A DNA stretch of 64,000 nucleotides from Solilutibacter pythonis (lineage in GTDB: Bacteria > Pseudomonadota > Gammaproteobacteria > Xanthomonadales > Xanthomonadaceae): NCBI RefSeq assembly GCF_003697345.1, contig NZ_RFLY01000005.1, forward strand, positions 62,001 to 126,000, given 5' to 3'. Position 1 is the stretch's first letter. The number at the start of each line of letters is the position of its first letter. Of this stretch, positions 9,042 to 19,578 are shown piece after piece. A program made the translations under genes and the position numbers. Under the pieces are notes generated by a model. The model ran no database searches and had not been told where the DNA came from. It saw nothing but the letters and a program-made list of their open reading frames with translations.

Positions 9042-10184
9042 ATGAACAAGAAACTCCTCTGCGCCGCGCTGCTGTGCGGCATGGGTGTGGCGCATTCCGC
9101 CATTGCCCAGGAGTTCGATGATCGCTGGTACGTTTCCGCCTCCACCGGCGTCAACTTCCAGGACAAGGACCGCGCCACCGATGACGCCATCTTCGGCACG
9201 CTCGGTTTTGGTAAGTTCTGGTCCCCGAACTGGTCGGTTGATCTGGAGCTGAACTACCAGAATCCGGCCAAGACCGCCAACCCGAACCTGTGGTGGAGCC
9301 AGTACGGCGCCTCGGTCGATGCCCGTTACCACTTCCGCAATGCCGACCGTAACTGGTGGCCGTACATCAAGTTCGGCGTGGGCATGCAGCGTCACGAGGA
9401 AGAGTTCATCGGCGTCAACGGCGCCCCGGACATCAAGGGCAACTTCCCGGCCCAGCACAAGGACAACAATGCCGCCGCCAACCTTGGCGTTGGTCTGCAA
9501 GCCGACTTCGGCCGCGTCGACCTGCGTACCGAGATCGGCGCCCGCGTCGATTTCGACAAGGTCCAGGCTGGTCCGGCTTCCGCTTCCCGCCCGATCAATC
9601 TGGCTGGTCCTTACAAGAACCAGAGCCAGTTCGTCGACTTGCTGGCTTCGGTTGGCCTGACCGTGGCCCTTGGTCCGGAGCCGATGGCCCCGGTCGCCCC
9701 GCCGCCGCCGCCGCCGCCGGCTCAGACCTGCGCCGACATGGACAGCGATGGTGACGGTGTCAACGATTGCGACGACAAGTGCCCGAACACCCCGGCCGGT
9801 ACCGCTGTTGGTCCGGACGGTTGCCCGGTGCCGCTGACGATCGACCTGAAGGGCGTCAACTTCGACTTCGACAAGTCGAACCTGCGTCCGGACGCCGTGG
9901 CCATCCTCAACGAGGCCATCGAGATCCTGAAGCGTTACCCGGAAATGCGCGTTGAAGTCGCCGGTCACACCGACCTGTGCGGTTCCGATGCCTACAACCA
10001 GTCCCTGTCCGAGCGCCGCGCCAAGGCGGTGTACAGCTACCTGACCAGCAACGGCATCGATGCCGGTCGTCTGGCTGGCCCGGTGGGTTATGGCGAAAGC
10101 CGTCCGCTCGAGAACACCCCGCAGACCTCCCCGGCCTGTCGCAATGAGCGCAACCGCCGCACCGAGCTTAACGTCCAGAACTGA
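9042..10184 (+). CDS. ompA: Outer membrane protein OmpA
   Basis: 380 residues. The start at 9042 follows AAGGAG and opens with a signal peptide (MNKKLLCAALLCGMGVAHSAIA, residues 1-22). Residues about 23-215 form the OmpA-type eight-strand barrel; a polyproline hinge (PPPPPPPAQ) follows; then a calcium-binding thrombospondin-3-like repeat (DMDSDGDGVNDCDDKCPNTP); and the C-terminal OmpA peptidoglycan-binding domain (NFDFDKSNLRPDA, VAGHTDLCGSDAYNQSLSERR, RRTELNV). It links the outer membrane to peptidoglycan and is likely very abundant. Codon use is strongly biased to a few codons (for example CGT, GGT, AAG), fitting high expression. It is monocistronic: promoter at 8863, terminator at 10208. 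Confidence 0.96.
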   Translation: MNKKLLCAALLCGMGVAHSAIAQEFDDRWYVSASTGVNFQDKDRATDDAIFGTLGFGKFWSPNWSVDLELNYQNPAKTANPNLWWSQYGASVDARYHFRNADRNWWPYIKFGVGMQRHEEEFIGVNGAPDIKGNFPAQHKDNNAAANLGVGLQADFGRVDLRTEIGARVDFDKVQAGPASASRPINLAGPYKNQSQFVDLLASVGLTVALGPEPMAPVAPPPPPPPAQTCADMDSDGDGVNDCDDKCPNTPAGTAVGPDGCPVPLTIDLKGVNFDFDKSNLRPDAVAILNEAIEILKRYPEMRVEVAGHTDLCGSDAYNQSLSERRAKAVYSYLTSNGIDAGRLAGPVGYGESRPLENTPQTSPACRNERNRRTELNVQN

Positions 10185-10207
10185 TCCGGATGTCAAGCGA
10201 GATCAAG

Positions 10208-10236
10208 GAAACCCGGCTTCGGCCGGGTTTCTTTTT
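10208..10236 (+). terminator. Rho-independent terminator of ompA
   Basis: AAACCCGGC / TTC / GGCCGGGTTT hairpin immediately followed by CTTTTT, 23 bases after the ompA stop. Confidence 0.9.
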
Positions 10237-10384
10237 GCGTGTTGAAGGGAAAGGGGGCGAAGAATTCCGATGTGGGTATGGATGATTCGCCGGGAAGGTT
10301 TGTCATGCCAGCGCGGATGGCTTAAATTCCCGCGTGTCCGGCGACTTCGGTTGCCGTTTCCCGAAACCCTGCCGGAGCCTGTCG

Positions 10385-10897
10385 ATGTCCCGATTCCTGT
10401 TCGCTCTTCCCTTGATTTTCGTGGCTGGTTGGGCGCAAGCCAGTGCGCCGAATTGCGCCGGGGTGCCGCAAGTGCTGCCGACACCGCCTGGCATCGGTAC
10501 GTCGGTATCGCCGGAATTGCAGGCCTCCACCACCGATCTCGGTGCGCCCAGTGGCGTGCTTTCGCAGTCTTACGATCAGGCGCTGTCGGTCGATCAGGTG
10601 CTGCTGCGGATGCGGATCGAAGCCTGCCGGGTGGCGACCGTTCTGCCCGCGCCAGGGCCAATCGATCCCAATGATCCGGCGGCCTACAAACCGAAGACCG
10701 AATTCGACAACACGCCGTGGCGTTTCGATATGAGTCAGGGCGGCAAGCGCATGACCGCCGACGAGTTCGATGCCTGGATGAAGGCGCGCGGTGTGCGTAT
10801 CGCCACCGGTCGCCCGGCTGTTCGGCCAAGCGCGAGCGCACCCACGCCCGAGGCGGTGCAGCAGCCAGACACTGAAAACGAGAAGAAGTCCGACTGA
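10385..10897 (+). CDS. Conserved secreted protein, unknown function
   Basis: 170 residues from the ATG at 10385, which opens with a signal peptide (MSRFLFALPLIFVAGWAQAS). The mature protein is proline-rich at both ends and has a central acidic segment (KTEFDNTPWRFDMSQGGKRM, then TADEFDAWMKARGVRI). No catalytic motif is visible and I do not recognise a named domain. It ends 15 bases before the pseudouridine synthase start, so the two are likely cotranscribed, but a periplasmic protein and a cytoplasmic rRNA enzyme have no obvious joint role. Confidence 0.65.
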   Translation: MSRFLFALPLIFVAGWAQASAPNCAGVPQVLPTPPGIGTSVSPELQASTTDLGAPSGVLSQSYDQALSVDQVLLRMRIEACRVATVLPAPGPIDPNDPAAYKPKTEFDNTPWRFDMSQGGKRMTADEFDAWMKARGVRIATGRPAVRPSASAPTPEAVQQPDTENEKKSD

Positions 10898-10912
10898 TTT
10901 CCGTATCGGGCC

Positions 10913-11647
10913 ATGAAGCCCATCGTTTCCGGGCGGCGGCGGGTGGGACTGGCCCGTGTGCTTTCCAAGCGCGGGGTTTGTTCGCGTAGCCAGGCCGCGG
11001 CGATGGTGCGGGATGGACGTGTCGTGGTGCGCGGGCGGGTGGTGCGCGATCCCGAATCGCCCACCTTGGAAACCGAAGACGCGATCAGTATCGATGGCCA
11101 GCCGCTGGCGCCGCCTGTCGCGTGCTGGCTGATGCTCAACAAGCCGCGTGGCCTTCTGACCACCGTGTGCGACGAGCGTGGGCGCGATACCGTTTATCGC
11201 TGCTTCGAGGGGGCCGGCCTCGGTTGGATCGCGCCGGTGGGGCGGCTCGACAAGGCCAGCGAGGGGTTGCTGCTGTTTTCCAACGATCCCGAGTGGGCCG
11301 CCCGGATCACCGATCCCGAACGTGGGCCGGACAAGACCTATCATGTACAGGTTGCCGGGATTCCCGGCGCGGCCGAACTGCGGCGGATGCACGAGGGTAT
11401 CGATGATGCCGGTGAATGCCTGCGGGTGGCGTCGGCCAGTCTGCTGAGGCGCGGCGATAGGAACGCTTGGCTGGAAATCGTGCTGGACGAAGGGCGCAAC
11501 CGGCAGATTCGCCGTCTTCTGACGGGCTTGGATTTCGAGGTGTTGCGTCTGGTGCGGGTGGCAGTTGGCCCGCTCCGGCTTGGTGACTTGGGTAAGGGTG
11601 AATGGCGTGAGTTGGCGCACGACGAGGCGATGTCGTTGTTCGTCTGA
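10913..11647 (+). CDS. Pseudouridine synthase, RsuA/RluE family
   Basis: 244 residues: an N-terminal S4 RNA-binding domain (LARVLSKRGVCSRSQAAAMV, DGRVVVRG), then the RsuA-type catalytic domain with the linker motif MLNKPRGLLTT, the catalytic Asp in PVGRLDKASEGLLL, and EGRNRQIRRLL near the C-terminus. It isomerises a uridine in rRNA to pseudouridine. The family contains RsuA (16S), RluB, RluE and RluF (23S); from sequence alone I cannot assign the target base. Position 15 bases after a small secreted-protein gene. Confidence 0.9.
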   Translation: MKPIVSGRRRVGLARVLSKRGVCSRSQAAAMVRDGRVVVRGRVVRDPESPTLETEDAISIDGQPLAPPVACWLMLNKPRGLLTTVCDERGRDTVYRCFEGAGLGWIAPVGRLDKASEGLLLFSNDPEWAARITDPERGPDKTYHVQVAGIPGAAELRRMHEGIDDAGECLRVASASLLRRGDRNAWLEIVLDEGRNRQIRRLLTGLDFEVLRLVRVAVGPLRLGDLGKGEWRELAHDEAMSLFV

Positions 11648-11661
11648 GCCATCTCTCGGCC

Positions 11662-12127
11662 ATCCTCGTTCGTCGTGCCAGGCCCGAAAATTTCACCGCT
11701 GTCCGGGCGATTTGCGCAGCACCCGAGGCATTGCAGCTACCGATGCCCTAGTTGGCGCCGTGGCGTGCGCGGATGCGCTCTGGCGATGCCAACAGCTATC
11801 CGCCGGTGGCTGGGATCCGGGCCGGGGTGGTTGGCCAACCGGGTCTTTGCGTCAATGCCAATCCACCTCGCCGCCATACCGGTGAACTGGGCATGGGCGT
11901 GCGTGACGATCACGCCGGTCGCGGCATCGGGTGCGCATTGCTGGCCGATGGCTGGCTGCCAATTGCAACGGATCGAATTGCAGCTCCATGCCGGCGACGC
12001 GGCTGCCATTGCGCTGTATTCGATGCATGTTTTCGTCGAGGTGGGCTGTCATCGCCGGTACGCGTGGCGAGATGGCGCCTGTGTCGATGCCGTCACGATG
12101 ACGAGGTTCAATCCACCTTCCGAATAA
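11662..12127 (+). pseudogene. GNAT acetyltransferase pseudogene
   Basis: One frame reads VRRARPENFTAVRAICAAPE and then a TAG stop (11749-11751), continues through VVGQPGLCVNANP, RRHTGELGMGVRDDHAGRG and IGCALLADGW, which is the acetyl-CoA-binding loop region of GNAT enzymes. From about 11950 the family pattern continues in another frame: CQLQRIELQLHAGDAAAIAL, then HRRYAWRDGACVDAVTMTRF, the normal C-terminal part. So one stop and one frameshift (with a short deletion near the join) disrupt a gene of about 165 codons. Such proteins acetylate amino groups of unknown small substrates. The frames and breaks are seen directly; the family assignment is by pattern memory. Confidence 0.75.
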
Positions 12128-12197
12128 ATGAGGCGCGCTCGCTCACCCGCGCGAGATAGCGTGCCACCGTGCCATGCCCGGTTGGCGGCACGGCGCG

Positions 12198-13385
<1,188 letters not shown>

Positions 13386-13696
13386 GGGCGGGTCTCGAAA
13401 GGGGAAACGGTCATGGGAGGCGGGCGAAGCGCCCGGCGCGCCGGAAGTGCGTTCGAGCATTGCCGGCTAGAGGGTGCGGGTAGCGAACGCGTTCGCGCAT
13501 GAATCCGGGCCGAGCGGGGATTCGGCCTGCCCAGGGAGCGGCCGCAACAGGCCCGGATGGCGCCGGCCCGGCGCTGTCGTGGTGGGGACGGATGGTATGC
13601 CGCGGCCCGCGGGTTTCGTTCACAAGTCGTTCGTGGCTCATGCCATTGATGTCCCGGGCGCGATGTGGGGCGGGCTGAGGCATTGCCGGTCTTCGC
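13386..13696. other. Gene-free spacer between tdh and kbl
   Basis: About 310 bases of GC-rich sequence without a recognisable gene, promoter or hairpin on either strand. The spacer is long for a tdh-kbl operon, so kbl may have its own promoter, which I cannot identify. Confidence 0.5.
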
Positions 13697-14731
13697 TCAG
13701 TTCCAGCTCAACACCACCTTGCCCGATTTGCCGGATTCCATCAGTTCGAAACCCTTCTGGAATTCGTCGACCGGCAGTTGGTGGGTCAGCACCTTGCCGA
13801 GCGGAAAGCCCGACAGCAGCAGTTGGGTCATCTTGTACCAGGTCTCGTACATCCTGCGGCCGTAGATGCCTTGCAGGGTGAGGCCCTTGAAGATCACCTT
13901 GTCCCAGTCGATGCCGGTGCCGTTGGGCATGATGCCGAGCATGGCGATCTTGCCGCCGTGGTACATGCAGTCGAGCATGTCGCCGAAGGCGCGCGGGTTG
14001 CCGCTCATCTCCAACCCCACGTCGAAGCCTTCCATGTGCAGGTCGGCCATCACCGATTTCAGCGGTGTGCTGGCGACGTTGACCACCCGGGTCGCGCCCA
14101 TGTCGGCGGCCAGTTTCAGGCGGTAGTCGTTGACGTCGGTCACTACCACGTTGCGCGCGCCGATGTGTTTGCAGATGCCGGCGGCGATCACGCCGATCGG
14201 ACCGGCGCCGGTGATCAGCACGTCCTCGCCGACCACGTCGAACTCCAGCGCGCAGTGGGCGGCGTTGCCATAAGGGTCGAAGAAGGCGGCCAGTTCGCTC
14301 GGCACCTGGTCGGGGATCGGCCAGAGGTTGCTGGCCGGCATGACGACGTATTCGGCGAAGGCGCCATCGCGGTTGACGCCGATGCCGATGGTGTTGGGGC
14401 ACAGGTGCTGCTTGCCGGCGCGGCAGTTGCGGCAGTGGCCGCAGACGATGTGGCCCTCGGCGCTGATGCGTTGGCCAACCTGGTAGCCGGACACGCCCGG
14501 ACCCAGTGCGGCGATGCGCCCGACGAACTCGTGGCCGATCACCAATCCCGGCTTGATGGTGCGCCGGCTCCATTCGTCCCACAGGTAGATGTGCAGGTCT
14601 GTGCCGCAGATCGCGGTCTTTTCCAGCTTGATCAGCACTTCGTTGGGGCCGGGCGTCGGCACCGGCACCTGTTCCATCCAGATGCCCTTGGCCGCCTCGC
14701 GCTTCACCAGCGCCTTCATCGTCTGCGTCAT
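13697..14731 (-). CDS. tdh: L-threonine 3-dehydrogenase
   Basis: 344 residues from ATG at 14731 (340 from a second ATG at 14719, which matches the E. coli start MKAL). Zinc-dependent medium-chain dehydrogenase oxidising threonine to 2-amino-3-oxobutyrate with NAD. Seen: catalytic zinc site [17 protein letters not shown] and GHEFVG, structural zinc cysteines [18 protein letters not shown] fold [18 protein letters not shown], and the C-terminal [10 protein letters not shown]. Its product is the Kbl substrate. It is divergent from the first S46 peptidase with 130 bases between the starts. Confidence 0.96.
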   Translation of the reverse strand: MTQTMKALVKREAAKGIWMEQVPVPTPGPNEVLIKLEKTAICGTDLHIYLWDEWSRRTIKPGLVIGHEFVGRIAALGPGVSGYQVGQRISAEGHIVCGHCRNCRAGKQHLCPNTIGIGVNRDGAFAEYVVMPASNLWPIPDQVPSELAAFFDPYGNAAHCALEFDVVGEDVLITGAGPIGVIAAGICKHIGARNVVVTDVNDYRLKLAADMGATRVVNVASTPLKSVMADLHMEGFDVGLEMSGNPRAFGDMLDCMYHGGKIAMLGIMPNGTGIDWDKVIFKGLTLQGIYGRRMYETWYKMTQLLLSGFPLGKVLTHQLPVDEFQKGFELMESGKSGKVVLSWN

Positions 14732-14860
14732 GTCCAACCCGTTGTGCGTGCAATCGGCGCATTCTACTTCGGCCCCGTGCGGGCTCCATGCGGTATCGAT
14801 TGGGTGAGCCGGCATGTCTGGGGTCTAATAGCGGGCTGGAAAATCGAAGGAGTCGGCGCG

Positions 14861-17029
14861 ATGCGGAAAACGATATTGGCGATGGCGGGCGGCCTGGCGT
14901 TGGCCGCGATGGCGGGCGGCCCGGCCCGCGCCGACGAGGGCATGTGGCTGCCGATGCAACTGCCCTCGATCGCCGGGGAGGTGAGGCGCGCCGGCTTCCA
15001 GGGCGACCCGGCGCAACTGGCCGACGTGACCCGACCGCCGCTGGCCGCGGTGGTGAAGGTGGGGGGGGCGACCGGCGCCTTCGTCTCGGACAAGGGGCTG
15101 ATCGTCACCAACCACCATGTCGCCTTCGGCGTGATTCAGTACAACAGCTCGAAGGCGCGCGATCTGATCGATCAGGGTTTCGTCGCCCCCGACATGGCCG
15201 GCGAGCTGCCGGCCAACCCGGATTTCCGCGTGCTGGTCACTACCGGTTTCGACAACATCACCGACCGTATCCTCAAGGACGCGCGCGGCAAGAGCGGGCG
15301 GGCGTATTTCGATGCGGTGGAGGCCGCCAGCAAGGCCGAAGTCAGGGCCTGCGAGGCCGAGCCCGGCTATCGTTGCAGTGTGGTCAACATGTACTATGGC
15401 ACCGATTTCTACCGGGTCAGGCAGCTTGAGCTGAAGGACATCCGCCTCGTCTACGCCCCGCCGAGGGACATCGGCAACTACGGCGACGAGATCGACAACT
15501 TCATGTGGCCGCGCCACAGCGGCGATTTCACCTTCCTGCGCGCCTACGTCGGCAAGGACGGCAAGCCGGCGGCCCACAGCCGGGACAACGTGCCCTACGT
15601 GCCGCCGGCGCACCTGCGGGTGAGCACCGCCGCGCTCAAGGCCGGCGATTACGCCATGCTGGCCGGCTATCCCGGTATCACGTTCCGCCACCGCAGCGCG
15701 GCCGAGTTCGCCCAGCAGGTCGAATGGCAATTGCCTTCGCGCATCGAACTGTATGGCAGCCTGTTGAAGGAGATTGCCCGGGCCGCGCCGGAAGGCAGCG
15801 ATGCGGCGGTGAAATACGCCTCGCAGGCGCAATCGTTCAAGAACACGTTGAAGCGCGCGCAAGGCGAGCTCGAGGGCTTGAAGCGCAGCGATGCGGTGCG
15901 CGCGCGCCGCGAGGACGAGGCGGCGATGCTGGACTGGCTCGGCCGGCAGCCGAACGCTAAGGCGACCCAGGCCGATATCGCCCGCGTGCGGCGGTTGCTG
16001 GACGAGACGGCCGCTACCCGCGAGCGCGACCAGTTGTTCTCGGCGATGCGCGGCGTGACCCAGCTCCTGCGTTCGGCGATCAGTCTGCAACGGCTGGGGA
16101 TCGAACGCGGCAAGCCCGATGCCCAGCGCGAATCCGGCTACCAGCGGCGCGACGAGGCGCTGATCGAAGGCCAGCTCAAGCAGGTGCAGCGCCGTTACGC
16201 GCCGGAGGTGGAGAAGGCGATCCTGGCCGACTTGTTGCGCCGCTATTACGCCTTGCCTGAAGATCAGCGCATCGTCGAGCTGGATGCGGTATTCGGTGCC
16301 GATGCGGCGGCCAGCGTCGAGGCGCTGGATGCGCTTTACGCCGGGACGAAACTGGGCGAGGAAGCCGAGCGCCTGCGCTGGCTGCGGGCCGATGCGAAGG
16401 TGGCGCGCTCGGACGATCCACTGTTGAAAGCCGCCGCCGCCCTGATGCCGGCCATCCTGCGCATCGACAACGCGGCCAAGACCCGCGACGGCGAATTGCT
16501 GCGGCTGCGTCCGGCCTACATGCGCGCCCTGATCGGCCACCGCAAGAGTCAGGGCCGCGCGGTGTACCCGGATGCCAATTCCACCTTGCGCGTCAGCTAC
16601 GGCAAGGTGGAGGGCATGCGTCCGCGCGATGGCGTGGATTACACCCCGCTGACCACCGTGGGCGGCATCCTCGAAAAGCATACCGGCCGCGACCCGTTCG
16701 ATGCGCCGGAGGCGCTGCGCGAGGCGATCGTCCGCGGTGATTTCGGCAACACCGCCGATCCAGCGCTGGGCACGCAGACGGTCAATTTCCTGACCAATCT
16801 CGACACCACCGGCGGCAATTCCGGCTCGCCGGTGATGGACGCGCAAGGCAGGCTGATCGGCATCAATTTCGACAGCAACTGGGAATCGGTCAGCGCCAGT
16901 TGGATGTTCGACCCGCGTTACAAACGCGCGGTGCACGTCGATGCCCGCTACATGCGCTGGCTGATGGACAAGGTGTATCCCGCGCATTGGCTGCTGGACG
17001 AAATGAAGCTGCCGAAATCGGCCCGTTGA
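14861..17029 (+). CDS. S46 family dipeptidyl-peptidase, atypical specificity residue
   Basis: 722 residues. Signal peptide MRKTILAMAGGLALAAMAGG with cleavage near ARA/DEG, then a trypsin-like double barrel interrupted by a helical domain, as in DPP7/DPP11. Catalytic His lies in TNHHVAFG (85/86), Asp in the MWPRHSGDF segment (about 222), Ser654 in GGNSGSPV. These exported enzymes remove dipeptides from peptide N-termini in the periplasm. Eighteen residues after the catalytic Ser, where DPP7 has Gly and DPP11 has Arg, this protein has Ser672 (FDSNWE), so neither standard specificity is assured. A paralogue follows 107 bases downstream. Start is the ATG after AAGGAG, with a TCTAAT box 31 bases upstream. 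Confidence 0.93.
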   Translation: MRKTILAMAGGLALAAMAGGPARADEGMWLPMQLPSIAGEVRRAGFQGDPAQLADVTRPPLAAVVKVGGATGAFVSDKGLIVTNHHVAFGVIQYNSSKARDLIDQGFVAPDMAGELPANPDFRVLVTTGFDNITDRILKDARGKSGRAYFDAVEAASKAEVRACEAEPGYRCSVVNMYYGTDFYRVRQLELKDIRLVYAPPRDIGNYGDEIDNFMWPRHSGDFTFLRAYVGKDGKPAAHSRDNVPYVPPAHLRVSTAALKAGDYAMLAGYPGITFRHRSAAEFAQQVEWQLPSRIELYGSLLKEIARAAPEGSDAAVKYASQAQSFKNTLKRAQGELEGLKRSDAVRARREDEAAMLDWLGRQPNAKATQADIARVRRLLDETAATRERDQLFSAMRGVTQLLRSAISLQRLGIERGKPDAQRESGYQRRDEALIEGQLKQVQRRYAPEVEKAILADLLRRYYALPEDQRIVELDAVFGADAAASVEALDALYAGTKLGEEAERLRWLRADAKVARSDDPLLKAAAALMPAILRIDNAAKTRDGELLRLRPAYMRALIGHRKSQGRAVYPDANSTLRVSYGKVEGMRPRDGVDYTPLTTVGGILEKHTGRDPFDAPEALREAIVRGDFGNTADPALGTQTVNFLTNLDTTGGNSGSPVMDAQGRLIGINFDSNWESVSASWMFDPRYKRAVHVDARYMRWLMDKVYPAHWLLDEMKLPKSAR

Positions 17030-17102
17030 CCCCCGAAGGGCGGGGGCTGGCGCGGCGGCCCGCCCATGACCATCGTCACGTCCCGGTATCGCCGGTACTG
17101 AC

Positions 17103-17108
17103 TAGACT
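17103..17108 (+). promoter_or_regulatory. Possible -10 box before the second S46 gene
   Basis: TAGACT ends 28 bases before the ATG. No good -35 is visible. It is one of several similar boxes at a similar distance from starts in this window. Confidence 0.3.
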
Positions 17109-17136
17109 CGAACGAATCGACACGAGGAACACAGCA

Positions 17137-19302
17137 ATGCGCATCACAGCACTGGCCGCGGCGGTCGCCGTGGCGACCATCGGGCTTTCCACCGCGGCGC
17201 GCGCCGGCGAAGGCATGTGGGTACCGCAGCAGTTGCCGGAGATCGCCGGGCCGCTGAAGAAGGCCGGGCTGAAGCTCGACCCCCGGCAACTCGCCAACCT
17301 GACCGGCGATCCGCTGGGTGCGGTGGTGTCGCTGGGTGGCTGCACTGCCAGTTTCGTTTCGCCAAAGGGCCTGGTGGCGACCAACCATCACTGCGCCTAC
17401 GGCGCCATCCAGCTCAACTCCACCCCCGAGCGCAACCTGATTCGCGATGGTTTCAACGCGGCCCGCTTCGCCGATGAAGTCTCCGCCGGCCCGAACGCGC
17501 GCATCTTCGTCCTGGACCGGATCACCGACGTCACCGGACAGGTCAAGGCCGCGCTCGCCGCCGCGCCCGGCCCGGTCGAACGCGCCCGGGCGCTGGAAGA
17601 CCTGGAAAAGAAGCTGGTCTCGGCCTGCGAATCCGAGGACGGCTTCCGTTGCCGCCTGTACAGCTTCTTCGATGGCAATGCCTACCGTCTGTTCAGGAAC
17701 ATGGAAATCAAGGACGTGCGCCTGGTCTATGCGCCGCCCGCCTCGATCGGCAACTACGGCGGCGAGATCGACAACTGGATGTGGCCGCGCCACACCGGTG
17801 ATTTTTCCTTTTATCGCGCTTACGTCGGCAAGGATGGCAAGCCGGCCGCCCACAGCCCCGACAACGTGCCCTACCAGCCGAGGCACTGGCTGAAGATCGC
17901 CGACAAGCCGCTCGGCGTCGGCGATTTCGTCATGGTGGCCGGCTACCCGGGCCGCACCAATCGCTATGCGCTGGCCGACGAGTTCGACAACACGGCCGAC
18001 TGGGCCTATCCGACCATTTCCGCGCACTACAAGAAGCTGGTGGCGATGGTGATCGAGGCCGGCAAGAAGAATCCGGACATCGAAGTGAAGTACGCCAGCA
18101 CGATTCGCGGCTGGGAAAACGTGATGAAGAACTACGATGGCCAGCTTGAAGGCTTCAAGCGCATCGATGCGGCCGGCACCAAGCACAAGGAGGAGGCCGC
18201 CGTGCTCGGCTGGCTGCGCGGCCAGGACGACAAGGGCCAGGCCGCGCTGGCCGCTCACGCCGAGCTGGTGAAGTTGAACGAACAGGCCCGCGCCACCCGC
18301 GAGCGTGATCTGGTGATGCGCCAGTCCGGCGGGGCGCTGGGCAATACCGCCGTCTCCCTGTACCGCCTGGCGATCGAGCGCGCTAAGCCGGATGCCCAGC
18401 GCGAGAGCGGCTACCAGGAACGCGACCTGCCGGGTATCGAGGGCAGCCTGAAGCAGATGGAGCGCCGTTTCGAACTGTCGATGGATCGGCGGTTGCAGCG
18501 TTACTGGCTGCTTGAATACCTCAAACTGCCGGCCGGCCAGCGCGTCGAGGCCATCGACAAATGGCTGGGCGGCAACGACGAGGCCGCCGTGGATCGCGCG
18601 CTCGATCGCATGGGGCGCAGCTTGCTGCGCATGTCCGGCGAACGCATGAAGTGGTTCAAGGCCACGCGCGCCGAGTTCGAGAAAAGCCGGGACCCGGCAA
18701 TCCAGTACGCGGTGGCGGTGATGCCGACCCTGATGAAGCTGGAGGAGGAAAGCAAGACACGCACCGGCGAGATTCTGCTCGCGCGTCCGGTCTACATGCA
18801 GGCGGTGATGGACTACCGCAAATCGCGCGGCTCGTTCATCTACCCCGATGCGAACTCCTCGCTGCGCATCACCTTCGGCAACGTCACCGGCTACACCAAG
18901 CTCGACGGCAGCCAGCAGGCGCCGTTCACCCGGCTGGAGCAGGTCGCGGCCAAGGCCACCGGCCAGGCTCCGTTCGACGCCCCCCGGTCGCTGCTCGACG
19001 CGATCGGCGCCAAGCGTTACGGCGGTTACGAGGACAAGCGCCTCGGTACCGTGCCGGTCAATTTCCTTTCCAACCTGGATATCACCGGCGGCAACTCCGG
19101 CTCGCCAGTGCTGGATGGCCACGGCAAGCTGGTTGGCCTGGCGTTCGACGGCAACTGGGAATCGGTCAGCTCCAACTGGGTGTTCGATCCGAAGATGACC
19201 CGCATGATTTCGGTCGATCAGCGTTACATGCGCTGGATCATGCAGGAGGTCTATCCGGCGCCGAACCTGCTGGAGGAGATGGGCGTACCGGCGAAGAAGT
19301 AA
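17137..19302 (+). CDS. S46 family dipeptidyl-peptidase, DPP7-like
   Basis: 721 residues with a signal peptide (MRITALAAAVAVATIGLSTA, cut after ARA before GEGMWVPQQLP). Catalytic residues: His in TNHHCAYG (about 84-85), Asp in MWPRHTGDF, Ser654 in GGNSGSPV. The specificity position is Gly672 (FDGNWE), as in DPP7, which prefers hydrophobic residues at P1. It should act in the periplasm, releasing dipeptides that transporters or cytoplasmic peptidases then use. It is a tandem paralogue of the preceding gene, sharing the whole fold and most motifs; the gap of 107 bases may hold its own promoter. Confidence 0.95.
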   Translation: MRITALAAAVAVATIGLSTAARAGEGMWVPQQLPEIAGPLKKAGLKLDPRQLANLTGDPLGAVVSLGGCTASFVSPKGLVATNHHCAYGAIQLNSTPERNLIRDGFNAARFADEVSAGPNARIFVLDRITDVTGQVKAALAAAPGPVERARALEDLEKKLVSACESEDGFRCRLYSFFDGNAYRLFRNMEIKDVRLVYAPPASIGNYGGEIDNWMWPRHTGDFSFYRAYVGKDGKPAAHSPDNVPYQPRHWLKIADKPLGVGDFVMVAGYPGRTNRYALADEFDNTADWAYPTISAHYKKLVAMVIEAGKKNPDIEVKYASTIRGWENVMKNYDGQLEGFKRIDAAGTKHKEEAAVLGWLRGQDDKGQAALAAHAELVKLNEQARATRERDLVMRQSGGALGNTAVSLYRLAIERAKPDAQRESGYQERDLPGIEGSLKQMERRFELSMDRRLQRYWLLEYLKLPAGQRVEAIDKWLGGNDEAAVDRALDRMGRSLLRMSGERMKWFKATRAEFEKSRDPAIQYAVAVMPTLMKLEEESKTRTGEILLARPVYMQAVMDYRKSRGSFIYPDANSSLRITFGNVTGYTKLDGSQQAPFTRLEQVAAKATGQAPFDAPRSLLDAIGAKRYGGYEDKRLGTVPVNFLSNLDITGGNSGSPVLDGHGKLVGLAFDGNWESVSSNWVFDPKMTRMISVDQRYMRWIMQEVYPAPNLLEEMGVPAKK

Positions 19303-19347
19303 GGCCCTCGCCCCAGGCACGGCGGCCGCGGAAAAAACCCAGAGGGT

Positions 19348-19367
19348 GGCGCACAGCGATGTGCGCC
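19348..19367. repeat. Perfect inverted repeat after the S46 pair
   Basis: GGCGCACA / GCGA / TGTGCGCC, an 8-bp stem with a 4-base loop, 45 bases past the second S46 stop. No T run follows. It may be a rho-assisted terminator, an mRNA end stabiliser or a REP-like element. Confidence 0.5.
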
Positions 19368-19578
19368 GCTTCCGCATAGGCCGGAAGCCGAGCCGGGAAT
19401 TACCATGCGTTTCAAGGCGGCTGGCCGTGGCTTTGGATTCGCCCTCGTCTTTTCTTTAGGCAGGTGAAGAAAGGCAACCTGCCCGACCCGGGGCGAGGCG
19501 GGCGCAAGCGCCCGATCATGCCCTGCCAATGAAAACAGTCTTGCCGATTTCGCCACTCACAACACAGGAGCTCACCCC

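Noticed and set aside
14825-16987. Long minus-strand open frame (about 720 codons) opposite the first S46 gene
   Set aside because: It is the antisense shadow of a gene with clear signal peptide and catalytic motifs; high GC keeps all frames open.
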